Source: CALMBW01 sp963779645 (GTDB lineage Bacteria; Actinomycetota; CADDZG01; WHSQ01). Taken from it: DNA of 64,000 nt. A program made the translations under genes and the position numbers. The DNA is taken from the NCBI GenBank assembly GCA_963779645.1, contig CAVZYX010000005.1, positions 1,488,001 through 1,552,000 on the forward strand, given 5' to 3'. A model generated the notes under the pieces. That model had not been told where the DNA came from and did no database searches. It saw only the letters and a list, made by a program, of their open reading frames with translations. Positions 16,263 through 26,446 of this stretch are shown here, one piece after another (position 1 is the stretch's first letter; each line of letters opens with the position of its first letter).

Positions 16263-17524
16263 TGACCGCTCGTAAGGGTCTGAGAGCAGCTCTGTCGATG
16301 GCGATCATCGTGGGTAGCGCCGCGGGCGTGTGGATGTTCTCGCCGATGGATGGTCTGGCCGACTCTTCGCCATTGAACTGCGCCGGCGATCCCGCTGTTT
16401 CGGACGTCAGGACCGGAGAAGGAACGATCGCCATCTCCAACCGTGAGCTTGTAGTGATCGGTTCACGCTCGAAAGGTTGTCTCTATCAGAGGCGAGCTCT
16501 CGGGAGCGGTCTTCTCCGTCATGTTGCAGTGAGACGGGGAGTGGGTACGGCCTACGTCGAGGACCAAGCAACGAATGATGTGCTCGTTGTTCACTCGCCC
16601 TCGGGTGTGCAGCGAATCTCCTCACGCCACGAGATAACTCACCCCGCAATTTCGGATGAAGGCGACCTCTTGTGGTCAGAGGACATGGGACTGCTGCGCC
16701 TCCGTCGAGGAAACGCGACGAGGACGATCGCCCGACCCGAGGGAACCACGGCCATCTTCGCTCCGGTGTTCGCCGGGCAGTCGTTCGTCGCCGTCGTGCA
16801 GGAGCCTGTGCTTGTTCATGAGATGACCGAGGACGACATGCTCAACAACCTTTATCGCTACTCCGAGCGGGGATGGAGGAAACTCACCAACTTTGATTCG
16901 GACGGTGATTCCTGGTCGGTCATCCGGACTCCGGTCATGGCACCCAACGGCGACATCTTGTTCGTTCGGATCCACGGACGTGCGTCTCGGACCGTCCAGC
17001 CGCGCTTCGAGCTGTGGAGTGTCCATGGGGGCCGCGTTGCAAAGCTTCGGGATCTCCCGGGCGAGATGTACCTCGCAGGTCTGCGAGGTGGCCGACTCAT
17101 GTGGAACACCTACAGCAGCACATGCGGTGACTGGGAGCTGTTGATCGAAGACAGGAACTCCGGCTTGAGACACGTGGGTTGCGGCGCCGTGTTCGTTGAT
17201 CCCGTGAATGTTCCCGACCCCGATCTCGAGGTGGAGGACGTTCAAAGCTCGAGCCAGTCCTCTGACATCGATCTGGATGTGACACCAGCCGTCATCGTCG
17301 GTGACTTCTATTCGCGGGCCCGAGCTGGAATAGTTGCGAAACGTGTTCCAGGTGGCCGCGTGGTCGGACACGATGGCGCACCCGCCGCTGTGAGACCTGG
17401 TGCCTTCGTCGTGGCTATCGAGGCCGGGGCCGACCCTGCCAGGACGCTACGCGAGGTTCGTCGAGCGGTTCCAAACCTCAAACACATGGTGTTCCTGGCT
17501 CCGCTCGGTAAGCTAGGCAGGTGA
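16262..17524 (+). CDS. Exported protein, possible beta-propeller, unknown function
   Basis: A 420-residue protein whose ATG (16262) overlaps the M15 stop. A signal peptide (MTARKGLRAALSMAIIVG, then a short hydrophobic stretch) leads into repeating short strands of the form DEGDLLW, NGDILFV and AGLRGGRLMW, spaced like TolB/NHL-type propeller blades. Six cysteines fall mostly at the start and near residue 285. No catalytic motif is visible. The gene order suggests it works with the M15 peptidase and the following lipoprotein in the cell envelope. Confidence 0.65.
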   Translation: MTARKGLRAALSMAIIVGSAAGVWMFSPMDGLADSSPLNCAGDPAVSDVRTGEGTIAISNRELVVIGSRSKGCLYQRRALGSGLLRHVAVRRGVGTAYVEDQATNDVLVVHSPSGVQRISSRHEITHPAISDEGDLLWSEDMGLLRLRRGNATRTIARPEGTTAIFAPVFAGQSFVAVVQEPVLVHEMTEDDMLNNLYRYSERGWRKLTNFDSDGDSWSVIRTPVMAPNGDILFVRIHGRASRTVQPRFELWSVHGGRVAKLRDLPGEMYLAGLRGGRLMWNTYSSTCGDWELLIEDRNSGLRHVGCGAVFVDPVNVPDPDLEVEDVQSSSQSSDIDLDVTPAVIVGDFYSRARAGIVAKRVPGGRVVGHDGAPAAVRPGAFVVAIEAGADPARTLREVRRAVPNLKHMVFLAPLGKLGR

Positions 17525-17919
17525 ATGCGGCTCGAGTGACCGTTGCTGCCTGCGTTGCCGTTCTGATCTTCGTGGGGTGTGGCGGATCCGATGCAAAGTT
17601 CGAAGGTGACCTCCCGAAAGGCGGGGAGTGGCTCGCCGTCCTACAACTCGAAGAGGATCCCAACTCGCTAGACAACGATGCGGACGGGCTACGTGAGGAA
17701 GTCAGCGTCGATGCCGTCGTCGTTGCTCAGGTCCAGTGCTTCCAGGGCCTTCAGGACGCGGTCGAGATCGACGAGGAAGTCGACGGCGCCGAGAGCGATA
17801 CAACGCCAGGTACCTATGTGCTTGGCGTTCGAGCCAGCTCGAAGGACGAGATGAAGCGACTTCTGAAGAAGGTCGACGCGGAGCCGTCTGTGATCATCGG
17901 GGTCGTAGATACCTGCTGA
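17521..17919 (+). CDS. Putative lipoprotein
   Basis: A 132-residue protein with a signal ending in the lipobox LIFVGC, so Cys20 should be lipidated. The mature part is acidic and holds two more cysteines (residue 69 region and the C-terminal residue), which could form a disulfide. GTG at 17521 overlaps the previous stop (GTGA), so the block 15567-17919 is one transcript. Function not recognised. Confidence 0.65.
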   Translation: MNAARVTVAACVAVLIFVGCGGSDAKFEGDLPKGGEWLAVLQLEEDPNSLDNDADGLREEVSVDAVVVAQVQCFQGLQDAVEIDEEVDGAESDTTPGTYVLGVRASSKDEMKRLLKKVDAEPSVIIGVVDTC

Positions 17920-17981
17920 TCGGCAAGAAGGTTCCAGGGCTCCCTTGGGCGAATCCATAGGTACACGACCAAGGGGGAGAT

Positions 17982-18619
17982 GTGAAGCGGCTCATCGGCA
18001 CGTTGCTGGCAGCGATCGTTGTTCTGCCGCTCGCTCCAGCTGGGGCGCAATCTGTTATCGGGGATGTCGCCGGTTATCAGATCGCGATCTCTGTGTGGTT
18101 CGAACGTGACGGTAAGGGCACGACCGTGTACGGAGCGCTTGCTTTCCGAGGTTCGTTCCATGAACTCGAGAGTCCGCCCAGTGTCTCCCCGCAAGGAGTT
18201 CTAGGTCTCGGTGGAGTTGGAAAGGGCGACTGTCACACGCGTCACGGCGTACAGATCTGCCACGTGACGATCAAGTCACACCAACTCGATCCCACTAGCT
18301 TCGAGTTCGATCCTTTACTTGAGTCTGCGACGATGACCATCCCGTCCGAGAAGCACAAGATCGTATGGACCGGGCGGGGATCCGAGCCGAGATCGGAGTA
18401 TGGAACGACCGGCGGGGCCAACTGGGTTAACGGCTACCTCATGTTGTCTCGTAAGGCCTTCATCGAGGGCCGGGCCTTCGGCGATCGTTTCACTCCCAAG
18501 GCGCCGGGGTTCAGTTTCCTGTTCGAGGGCGCAGACGCCTTCGCCTTCATGAAGGATCGACTGAAGGCTTCCCTCGACGATGAAGGCAACATCATGCTGA
18601 CTGTGAGATTCCCGAAGCG

Positions 18620-18623
<4 letters not shown>
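17982..18623 (+). CDS. Secreted protein of unknown function
   Basis: A 213-residue protein with a clean Sec signal (hydrophobic core then APAGAQ). The mature part is beta-rich with two cysteines close together (C78 and C87 region). GTG 17982 has GGGGGAG upstream. The stop overlaps that of the convergent hutU by 4 nt. No family recognised; it closes the block of exported proteins between the two parts of the hut set. Confidence 0.6.
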
Positions 18624-20279
<1,656 letters not shown>

Positions 20280-20288
20280 GGCTCTCCT

Positions 20289-20294
20289 TATACT
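20289..20294 (+). promoter_or_regulatory. -10 box TATACT (YbjN-like gene)
   Basis: TATACT lies 7 nt before the ATG at 20302. The divergent hutU start is only 22 bp away and has its own ribosome site in the same sequence, so the two promoters are packed together. Confidence 0.55.
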
Positions 20295-20301
20295 GCGCAA
20301 A

Positions 20302-20811
20302 ATGACCGACAGCGAGAAGTTTCCCAAGCCGCGCCCCCAGGACGAGCCCGCGTCGGTTATCGCCGTGCGAGAGATGATCGAGGGGCGCCTGGAAGCCATG
20401 TTCGAGCTGTACTTCGCCGACGAGAACGGTAGCTACGTCCTGGGGATGGAGTCCGCCCGTATCTTCGTGGTCCCGACCTGGCTCGACGACGGTCCCACGG
20501 TGATCAGGCTCTTCGCCATCACCAATATGGACGTCCCGGTCACCCCCGAGCTGACCGAGTACCTCCTGACGGCCAACCTGGAGTTCGTCTTCGGGAGCTT
20601 CGCCCTGGACCGAGAAGCAGGCGCCGTCTGGTTCGTCCACAACCTCCTGGGAGATTTCACGGCCCCCGAGGAGTTCGAGCAATCCCTAGCCGCCGTGGCC
20701 CAGACCGCCGACTCCGTGGACAACCAGATCAAGGAGCGCTTCGGGGGCCGCCTCTACGTAGAGACCTCCGAACAAGCCGTCCCCCCACCCCCGATGCCGG
20801 GTTACCTGTAG
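20302..20811 (+). CDS. YbjN-like / CesT-type chaperone fold protein
   Basis: About 169 residues from ATG 20302, chosen from the -10 box and because upstream codons belong to hutU's region. The chain has the alternating strand-helix pattern of the YbjN/T3SS-chaperone superfamily, with the central block LEFVFGSFALD and AGAVWFVHNLLGD. A proline-rich tail ends it (VPPPPMPGYL). Such proteins are peptide-binding chaperone-like folds; the partner is unknown. No secretion system is nearby. Confidence 0.65.
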   Translation: MTDSEKFPKPRPQDEPASVIAVREMIEGRLEAMFELYFADENGSYVLGMESARIFVVPTWLDDGPTVIRLFAITNMDVPVTPELTEYLLTANLEFVFGSFALDREAGAVWFVHNLLGDFTAPEEFEQSLAAVAQTADSVDNQIKERFGGRLYVETSEQAVPPPPMPGYL

Positions 20812-20869
20812 ATGCGCCGCGCGACCCGCGGGCCTAAATATGCTGGAGAGCCAGACATAGGAGGGCAGT

Positions 20870-21580
20870 GTGGCTGATCCGATCCGCCCCGGGGAGAACC
20901 CGGATGAGCTCTTGGTTTTCGATCATGGCTTCGTGCGTCTCGACGCATGCATGGCCGACGATCTCTCTGTGGTGAACTCCGCACGCGTGAGTTTCGCCGT
21001 TCGTAAAGACGAGATGGACGATCGTGACAAAGGCTTGATCAAGTTCTTGATGCGCGATTCTCACGGAACGCCTTTCGAACATAATTCCTTCCGCTTCCAT
21101 ATCCGCACACCGATCTTCGTCGCGCGCGAATGGTTCAGACACCGTGTTTCAAGTTTTAACGAGGAAAGTTCCAGATATCACCAGTTGGATCCCGACTTCT
21201 ATGTTCCTGATGTAAGTGCAGTGCGAACTCAGGTCGGAAAGCCCGGTGCGTATGTCTTCGAGCAGGTCGACGAAGGTCTCGCGCTCGAAACTCAAGATGC
21301 CTTGCAACGGGTCTACAAGGAGAGCTACGCAACGTACGAGGAACTCGTCGAGAAGGGCGTGGCGAAAGAGGTCGCTCGAACCGTTCTCCCCGTGGGGATC
21401 TACACGCAGTTCTATTGGACCGTCAACGCTCGATCGTTGATGAACTTCCTGTTCCTGCGGAACTCAGAGTTCGCTCAGTACGAGATCCGGATCTATGCAC
21501 AGGCTTTGGAGCGTTTCTTTGCTCAGAAGATGCCGCTGACACACGAATGCTTTGTGGAGTTCGGGCGTAAGGCCCCGTGA
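20870..21580 (+). CDS. thyX: Flavin-dependent thymidylate synthase
   Basis: A 236-residue FAD enzyme that methylates dUMP using methylene-tetrahydrofolate and NADPH. The ThyX signature RHRVSSFNEESSRY lies at residues 90-103 (RHRxxSxNExSxRY). GTG at 20870 has GAGGG just upstream. The stop overlaps the lgt start by GTGA. Typical thyX length in actinobacteria. No thyA is seen in the window. Confidence 0.95.
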   Translation: MADPIRPGENPDELLVFDHGFVRLDACMADDLSVVNSARVSFAVRKDEMDDRDKGLIKFLMRDSHGTPFEHNSFRFHIRTPIFVAREWFRHRVSSFNEESSRYHQLDPDFYVPDVSAVRTQVGKPGAYVFEQVDEGLALETQDALQRVYKESYATYEELVEKGVAKEVARTVLPVGIYTQFYWTVNARSLMNFLFLRNSEFAQYEIRIYAQALERFFAQKMPLTHECFVEFGRKAP

Positions 21581-22553
21581 CGTTAGCGGAAGCCTTCAAG
21601 TGGGGGTTGGATCCCTTCGCTTGGGAGATCATCCCCAGGATCCATCTCGGCCCCCTCGACATCTCGCCCCACGGCATCGGCATCGCTGTCGGTTACCTCC
21701 TCGGCGCGCAGTTGATGGTGCGCCGTCGACGCAAGTTCGGAGGCCCCGAAGAGACCGACATCTGGAACGCGCTCTTCTGGGCGCTGCTCGGAGCGATGGT
21801 TGGAGCACGGGTTGGTTACGTCATCGGACACTTCTCCGAGGTGACCGGCGACGGGAGCGGATTGCTCGGCATCTTCGAGGTGTGGAAAGGCGGCATCTCG
21901 CTGCTCGGTGGGATCACGGGCGCGGTCGTCTTCGCTCTGCCGTACATGCGCAAAGCGAAGATGGGCTTCTGGCGCACGATGGACCTGGTGGCCCCCGGGC
22001 TCGCCCTTGGCATCGTCATCGGGCGCATCGGCGATCTCATGATCGGAGACCACCTCGGTGATCCAACGGACCTTCCGTTCGGGTGGCGCTGTCTCGGTGC
22101 CGATGGAACCCCCCGCGCCCAGCTGCGGACTACCTAGCGAGGTTCGAGGCAGGGGAGCCACCTTCGGTCGGTTGCTTCGACATAACTCTTCACCAGACGG
22201 CGCTCTACGACTTCGTTTCGACCTTCCTGTTGCTCGGCCTGTTGCTCTACGTCGGGCGCAAGGTGCGCAAGCCTGGCTTCTTGGCGATCACCTACGTTCT
22301 CTGGTACGGGACGGTGAGATTCATCGTCGACTTCCTTAGGAACGACCGCCGCTACCTGGGGTTGACAGGCAGTCAGCTGTGGGCGGCGATCATCGTCATC
22401 GTCTGCGCCTACCTGTTGATCCGCTACAGGGGGGCTCCGCCGAAGTGGCAAAAAGCCCCCCTGCCGCCTGAGAAAATCGAAGAAGTCCCCCTGGAAGTAG
22501 CGGAGGGTGACCGGCCAACGGGACAAACACCCCCAATCGACCACTCTACGTAG
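21577..22553 (+). pseudogene. lgt: Prolipoprotein diacylglyceryl transferase, interrupted at a C run
   Basis: Two frames together give a roughly 325-residue Lgt, the membrane enzyme that attaches diacylglycerol to the lipobox cysteine. Frame one (GTG 21577) carries the N-terminal TM segments, the ARVGYV region and GRIGDLMIGDHLG. Frame two resumes with CFDITLHQTALYDF, the conserved HPTQLYE-like block, and the last TM helices. Adding one C to the C6 run at 22109-22114 joins them as GTPPRPAAD. The gene is essential in many bacteria and intact on both sides, so an undercalled homopolymer is the simplest explanation. Confidence 0.85.
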
Positions 22554-22641
22554 CGGGAAATCCCGCCTACCAGGCGCAGGGGTGGCACGATTGTCAGCGG
22601 GGATCGTCCCCTAGGCGCAATCGGGAAGGAGCGTGGTCGCC

Positions 22642-22797
22642 ATGGCTGAGACATACAACGGCTACTGCGTTAAATGCCGCGAGAAGCGGGACTTCGAGGG
22701 CGAGGAGAAAGAACTCGCTAACGGCTCTCGCGCTGCCCAGGGCCAGTGCCCTGTGTGCGGGACCAAGATGACCCGCATGCTGCCGAAGGCTAAGTAG
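22642..22797 (+). CDS. DUF5679 zinc-ribbon protein
   Basis: A 51-residue protein with CVKC at residues 9-12 and CPVC at 36-39, ending TKMTRMLPKAK. This matches the DUF5679 family, common in actinobacteria, with no known role. An AAGGA site lies about 14 nt upstream, and a clear terminator follows (22818-22837). Confidence 0.75.
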   Translation: MAETYNGYCVKCREKRDFEGEEKELANGSRAAQGQCPVCGTKMTRMLPKAK

Positions 22798-22817
22798 CGG
22801 CAAAGTCACACACGAAC

Positions 22818-22837
22818 GGGCCGCCCTAGGGCGGCCC
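22818..22837 (+). terminator. Palindromic rho-independent terminator
   Basis: GGGCCGCCC at 22818-22826 pairs with GGGCGGCCC at 22829-22837, followed by a mixed T-rich stretch. It ends the DUF5679 transcript. Confidence 0.75.
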
Positions 22838-22868
22838 TTCGATTTCTATCCACTGTCTGCTCCCGCTG

Positions 22869-22874
22869 TACCTT
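22869..22874 (+). promoter_or_regulatory. -10 box TACCTT (enoyl-CoA hydratase gene)
   Basis: TACCTT is 7 nt before ATG 22882 with no ribosome site, a leaderless arrangement. Confidence 0.45.
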
Positions 22875-22881
22875 TGGCGCG

Positions 22882-23640
22882 ATGAGCGACCATGTGAGAA
22901 CCGATCACGAGGGCGAGCTCGCCGTCGTCACGATCGACCGAGCCGAGCGCCGTAACGCCCTGGATTCCGCCACGGCGAAAGCCGTCGCGGTAGCGCTAGC
23001 CGAGGCGGGCGCTAAGGCACGCGTCGTGATCCTCACCGGCAGCGGGGGAGCCTTCTGTGCGGGGGGAGATCTCGAAGAGCTCGAGCGGTGGAGCACCGCT
23101 TCCGAGAAAGAGATCGCAGACAAGCTCTACGCGAGTTTCCAGGGGATGGTCCGGAGCATCCGAGCCTCCGACGCAGTTGTGATCGCGGCGGTGGGCGGGC
23201 CGGCTGTGGGGGCCGGGATGGATCTGGCCCTCGCCTGCGATCTACGGGTTGCTTCCGACGACGCGAGGTTCGGTCAGGTCTGGGTGCGCCTCGGCGTGAT
23301 ACCCGGAACCGGGGGAGCCTTTCTCACGCAGCTACTTGCTGGGCCCACGAGGGCGGCCGAACTTCTCTTGACCGGAGACATCATCGATGCGAGTACGGCC
23401 CTCGAGTATGGCTTGTTGAACTCGGTCGTTCCTTCCGACCGGTTGCTCGACGAGGCGCGAGCTCTTGCTGCGAGGATCCTGCGCCACCCGCGCGATGGCG
23501 TGATCGCCAACAAACGCGCGTTCGTCGCTGCCCAGGATGCCGCTGTGGGGGCCGCACTCGATCACGCGCGCGATGTGCAACCTGCACGTTTCACGTCCGA
23601 TGAGTTCAAAGCGGCGGTGGCAGGAGCTCTCAAGAGGTGA
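22882..23640 (+). CDS. Enoyl-CoA hydratase/isomerase family protein
   Basis: A 252-residue crotonase-fold protein. The oxyanion-hole segments are AFCAGGDLEEL (residues 57-67) and GPAVGAGMDLALACD (about 109-123). It also has the VIPGTGGAFL loop near residue 140, where one catalytic glutamate is normally found; the second glutamate position is not clear, so hydration activity is unproven. Typical of beta-oxidation or dedicated acyl-CoA chemistry. Its stop overlaps the next GTG start. Confidence 0.85.
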   Translation: MSDHVRTDHEGELAVVTIDRAERRNALDSATAKAVAVALAEAGAKARVVILTGSGGAFCAGGDLEELERWSTASEKEIADKLYASFQGMVRSIRASDAVVIAAVGGPAVGAGMDLALACDLRVASDDARFGQVWVRLGVIPGTGGAFLTQLLAGPTRAAELLLTGDIIDASTALEYGLLNSVVPSDRLLDEARALAARILRHPRDGVIANKRAFVAAQDAAVGAALDHARDVQPARFTSDEFKAAVAGALKR

Positions 23641-23948
23641 CGCTGCCCGAGCGCTATGTCGAGCGACTGGTGCGGCAGGCGCGCGACTTCGTCCTGCTCG
23701 CTAACGGCATGGAGATCTCGGCGTCGACCCCGCTCACGACGATCTACCACCCAGACCATTGGGAACGGCTCGCCCGCCTGATCGCCGGGGAGATCGATGA
23801 CGACCCGGTGTTGGGGGAGCTGCTGATGCTTGCTGAAGGCGACCGGGCGGTTCTCGAGCATGCGGTCGAGATCTGCGAACGGACCTACGACGACGACATC
23901 GGAGCCCAAACCGTGGAACTGCTCCGAAAGGCAGCCAAAGCCCCCTGA
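23637..23948 (+). CDS. Small protein of unknown function
   Basis: A 103-residue acidic, helical protein starting at GTG 23637, overlapping the enoyl-CoA hydratase stop. No signal peptide, TM segment or cysteine pair. No family recognised. The overlap suggests co-translation with the crotonase. Confidence 0.55.
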   Translation: MTLPERYVERLVRQARDFVLLANGMEISASTPLTTIYHPDHWERLARLIAGEIDDDPVLGELLMLAEGDRAVLEHAVEICERTYDDDIGAQTVELLRKAAKAP

Positions 23949-24012
23949 GGAGAACGGAGGAACCGGGCGTCCATACGTCGAAGTCTTGCGCAGGCTAGGT
24001 AAGGAGAAGGCG

Positions 24013-24426
24013 ATGCGCAGGCTGGGCGTGGTGATTCTGGGGGTCCTGGTGATCGGCGTCATGCCGGCCGCTGCCCGTGGTCTGAAACCGATCGAGGAGT
24101 CGTACTCGGCTACCGCGTTGCCGTATCCGAACGGGTCGTACGACGCCGGCGAAGGCTGCTTCCAGGGCGTCGATACCGTGCACAAGCACTACCACCCATT
24201 CAAAGCCCCCTCGAAAGGTTTGTTCTCGGTTGGCATCCCGGTGCTAACCGGTGACTGGGACCTCTTCGTTCTCGACGGTGAAGGCAACGTGCTCACAGAG
24301 TCCTCGGGCAGCCAAGGCGAACCCGAATTCACAACGCTCAAGATGCGCAAGGGTCAAGCGATCCAGATCATGGCCTGCAACTGGGCCGGCGAGCCTCAGG
24401 TAACGGTCGAGTACTCGTTCCGTTAG
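24013..24426 (+). CDS. Secreted beta-rich protein
   Basis: A 137-residue protein with a signal peptide (MRRLGVVILGVLVIGVM, AAARG). The mature part has GDWDLFVLDGEGN and TTLKMRKGQAIQIMACNW, a pattern seen in pre-peptidase C-terminal-like beta-sandwich domains. Two cysteines (C49 and C126 region) may pair. ATG at 24013 is preceded by AAGGAGAAGG. Function unknown. Confidence 0.65.
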   Translation: MRRLGVVILGVLVIGVMPAAARGLKPIEESYSATALPYPNGSYDAGEGCFQGVDTVHKHYHPFKAPSKGLFSVGIPVLTGDWDLFVLDGEGNVLTESSGSQGEPEFTTLKMRKGQAIQIMACNWAGEPQVTVEYSFR

Positions 24427-24429
24427 CGC

Positions 24430-24984
24430 CTAACTCGCCGGAAGGTCCTCAGGTGAGGGAGCGCCGGGGAACCCCACCCCGGTCACTCCATCGGTTAGCT
24501 CTCTCAAGATGTCGGCCTGGCCCGCATGACGTGCGGTGTCCCAGACCACGCGGCAGATAACCCATCGAAGCGTCACATCGGGGCGCTTGACGGCCCTGTC
24601 ATCGAGGTCGGCCGCCGCGATGATCGATCGGCTCTTTTCTGATTCCTGTCGATAGAAGTCGAGGATCAGCTGCGTCGTCTCGTCGCTTTCGATCCGGAAG
24701 TCGGCATCTGGATCGGCTTGGGTCGGCGAGGTCGGGTCATCGGGTTGGGAGAGATCTTGGATCTCGGCGCCGGCGAAACGACTGCCGAACCACCACCGCT
24801 CGACGAAACCCAGATGCTTCACCATCCCCAGGATGGTCGTTTCCGTACCCACCAATCTCTTACGAAGGCTTTCGTCGGGGCACCCCTCGCAGTGAGCAAG
24901 CATGGCGTTCCGCTGTAGATCCAGCAGCGAAGTGAGTGTTTCTTTCTCGGAAACCGCCCCAGGAACGTCTTCCAGATATCGCAT
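24430..24984 (-). CDS. DinB/DUF664 family protein
   Basis: A 184-residue four-helix bundle protein of the DinB/YfiT superfamily. The metal-site residues are H57 (MVKHLGF) and H153 (DTARHAGQADILRE). The usual third ligand, His three residues later, is Gln156 here, so the site may be incomplete. Relatives are metal-dependent thiol transferases, including mycothiol enzymes, in actinobacteria. It diverges from the putative selenoprotein gene at 25032, with 47 bp between starts. Confidence 0.8.
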   Translation of the reverse strand: MRYLEDVPGAVSEKETLTSLLDLQRNAMLAHCEGCPDESLRKRLVGTETTILGMVKHLGFVERWWFGSRFAGAEIQDLSQPDDPTSPTQADPDADFRIESDETTQLILDFYRQESEKSRSIIAAADLDDRAVKRPDVTLRWVICRVVWDTARHAGQADILRELTDGVTGVGFPGAPSPEDLPAS

Positions 24985-25017
24985 CGCTTCTTCCTACCGC
25001 AGATCTAACCCTCCCGT

Positions 25018-25023
25018 TATCCT
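25018..25023 (+). promoter_or_regulatory. -10 box TATCCT (AhpD-like gene)
   Basis: TATCCT lies 8 nt before the ATG at 25032 with no clear ribosome site. Confidence 0.4.
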
Positions 25024-25031
25024 CGCGAAGC

Positions 25032-25604
25032 ATGGCGTACATACGAAAGATCCCGCCCGAGGAGGCAGAGGGAGTCCTCAGGCAAGAATTCGATGCGGCG
25101 GTGCGTCGTGCCGGGCGCGTCTGGGAGATCATCGCGGTCCAGAGCCTCTCACCGGAATCGCTACGCCATGGGATGCGTCTCTATCGTTCCGCGTTGTACG
25201 CCGAGTCGAAGCTCACACGAGCTCAGCGCGAGATGATCGCTGTCGTCACGTCGCTTGTGAACGAATGCCATTACTGAATCGCGGCGCACCTGCACGATCT
25301 CCGGTCGGAGGTCACAGATGAGGGGATGGTGGACCGCTTCGCGAGAAACTGGCGGGATGCTGGCCTCGATGAGCCAACCCTTGCGCTTCTGGAGTATGCG
25401 GAGAAGCTCACGGCGCAACCAGCGTCTTGTGGAGCGGATGACGTTGAGCGACTACGGGCGGCCGGTTGGGAAGACGAAGCGATCTCGGACGCTGTCGAGG
25501 TATGCGCCTTCTTCAATTACATCAATCGCATCGCAGAGGGCATGGGTGTGGACCGAGAGGACTGGCTCGACGACGAGGGCCGAGTGATATCGACTAGTCG
25601 GTGA
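25032..25604 (+). CDS. AhpD-like peroxidase-related protein, putative selenoprotein (in-frame TGA)
   Basis: A 190-residue protein of the carboxymuconolactone decarboxylase/AhpD superfamily. The redox motif would read E78-C79-H-Y-X82-I-A-A-H86, the family pattern ExxCxYCxxxH. Codon 82 (25275-25277) is TGA. Reading continues in frame for over 100 conserved residues, including VEVCAFFNYINR. Replacing TGA by selenocysteine gives CxxU, as in known AhpD-like selenoproteins. A hairpin with a GGUC loop starts 18 nt after TGA (lower stem at 25290 separate, see next entry). A TGC-to-TGA nonsense change is the alternative. The ATG 25032 opens the frame. Sec machinery is not in this window. Confidence 0.72.
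25290..25317 (+). promoter_or_regulatory. Candidate bacterial SECIS element
   Basis: Downstream of TGA (25275-25277), a 7-bp stem (25296-25302 with 25307-25313, one G-U pair) closes a GGTC loop at 25303-25306. An extra 3-bp stem (25290-25292 with 25315-25317) lies below an asymmetric internal loop. There are 25 nt between the TGA and the loop; the bacterial SECIS model (Zhang and Gladyshev) expects roughly 16-37 nt and a G among the first two loop bases. E. coli fdhF also has GGUC in its loop. Inferred, not tested. Confidence 0.55.
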
Positions 25605-26397
25605 AGATGGTGCATTCGTAAACGCCGTCCTCGTAGCCGATCAGGAAAGCGCCGATACGTTCTCTCGGCTTGCCGTGCGCCAGTGGATCGGTCCACGGTG
25701 TTCCGCGTAGATCGGCCGCTTCCGCCAGCCCGTAGAACGCCTCGTCGATGTCGCCCTTCTCCAGGAGTCCGCGATCATCGGCGTCTCGCGCCCAGGCGCC
25801 GGCGTAACAATCGGCTTGGAGTTCGTACTGGATCCCGAAGTCGGCTTGGGCGCCCACGAGTTCCTGGATCTTGTGTCCCCACTCGTGAGCGATGATGAAC
25901 GCGATCGCGAAGTCGCCGATCTCGGCGAAGTAGGGGAACATCAATCCGGTGTCGTCCCATGCGACGAAGTCATCGGTGAAGCAATAGAAAGCGTTGCCTT
26001 CCTCGAGCACCTCACCACCACACATCGGCGGATCGATGCTGCCCGAATACGGGAAGAAGTTCTCGGGGGCCACGTGCTCGATGCCGTAAAGCTCGGGGAG
26101 GATCACGCTCCAGTAGTCGTTCAGATCGGTTATGGACAACGCGATGTCCTCGCCATACTCGATGAGGGCTTCCGCCCCGAGGCCGTATTCGATGGCAGTG
26201 TTGGCGAGAGCCTCGGCAGCCGCGTCGCTTAGATCGACGCCCTCCTCCTCGACCGCCTCTTCCACGACCTCTTCGAGTTCCTGCGCCTCCTCGCTTTGGG
26301 CGCCGTTCTCCTCGCGACTATCCCCCTCGTCTCCACCCGTGTCACCACAGGCGCTGAAGATGAGCACTAGAACGAGCAACAAAGGTCGGATTCTCAT
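25594..26397 (-). CDS. Lipoprotein neutral zinc metallopeptidase (YpfJ-like)
   Basis: A 267-residue protein with lipobox IFSAC (Cys17). A glutamate-rich segment follows (residues 24-55), then a gluzincin-like catalytic domain with H171-E-W-G-H175 (HExxH) and a downstream E192-LQAD, expected to be the third ligand. This matches the YpfJ/DUF neutral zinc metallopeptidase family. Likely tethered outside the membrane. Its 3' end overlaps that of the convergent AhpD-like gene by 11 nt. Confidence 0.85.
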   Translation of the reverse strand: MRIRPLLLVLVLIFSACGDTGGDEGDSREENGAQSEEAQELEEVVEEAVEEEGVDLSDAAAEALANTAIEYGLGAEALIEYGEDIALSITDLNDYWSVILPELYGIEHVAPENFFPYSGSIDPPMCGGEVLEEGNAFYCFTDDFVAWDDTGLMFPYFAEIGDFAIAFIIAHEWGHKIQELVGAQADFGIQYELQADCYAGAWARDADDRGLLEKGDIDEAFYGLAEAADLRGTPWTDPLAHGKPRERIGAFLIGYEDGVYECTIFTD

Positions 26398-26446
26398 CGC
26401 CCCATAGAAAACCAGTGGCGAGCCCTATGCAAATACCTTTGCGGGT

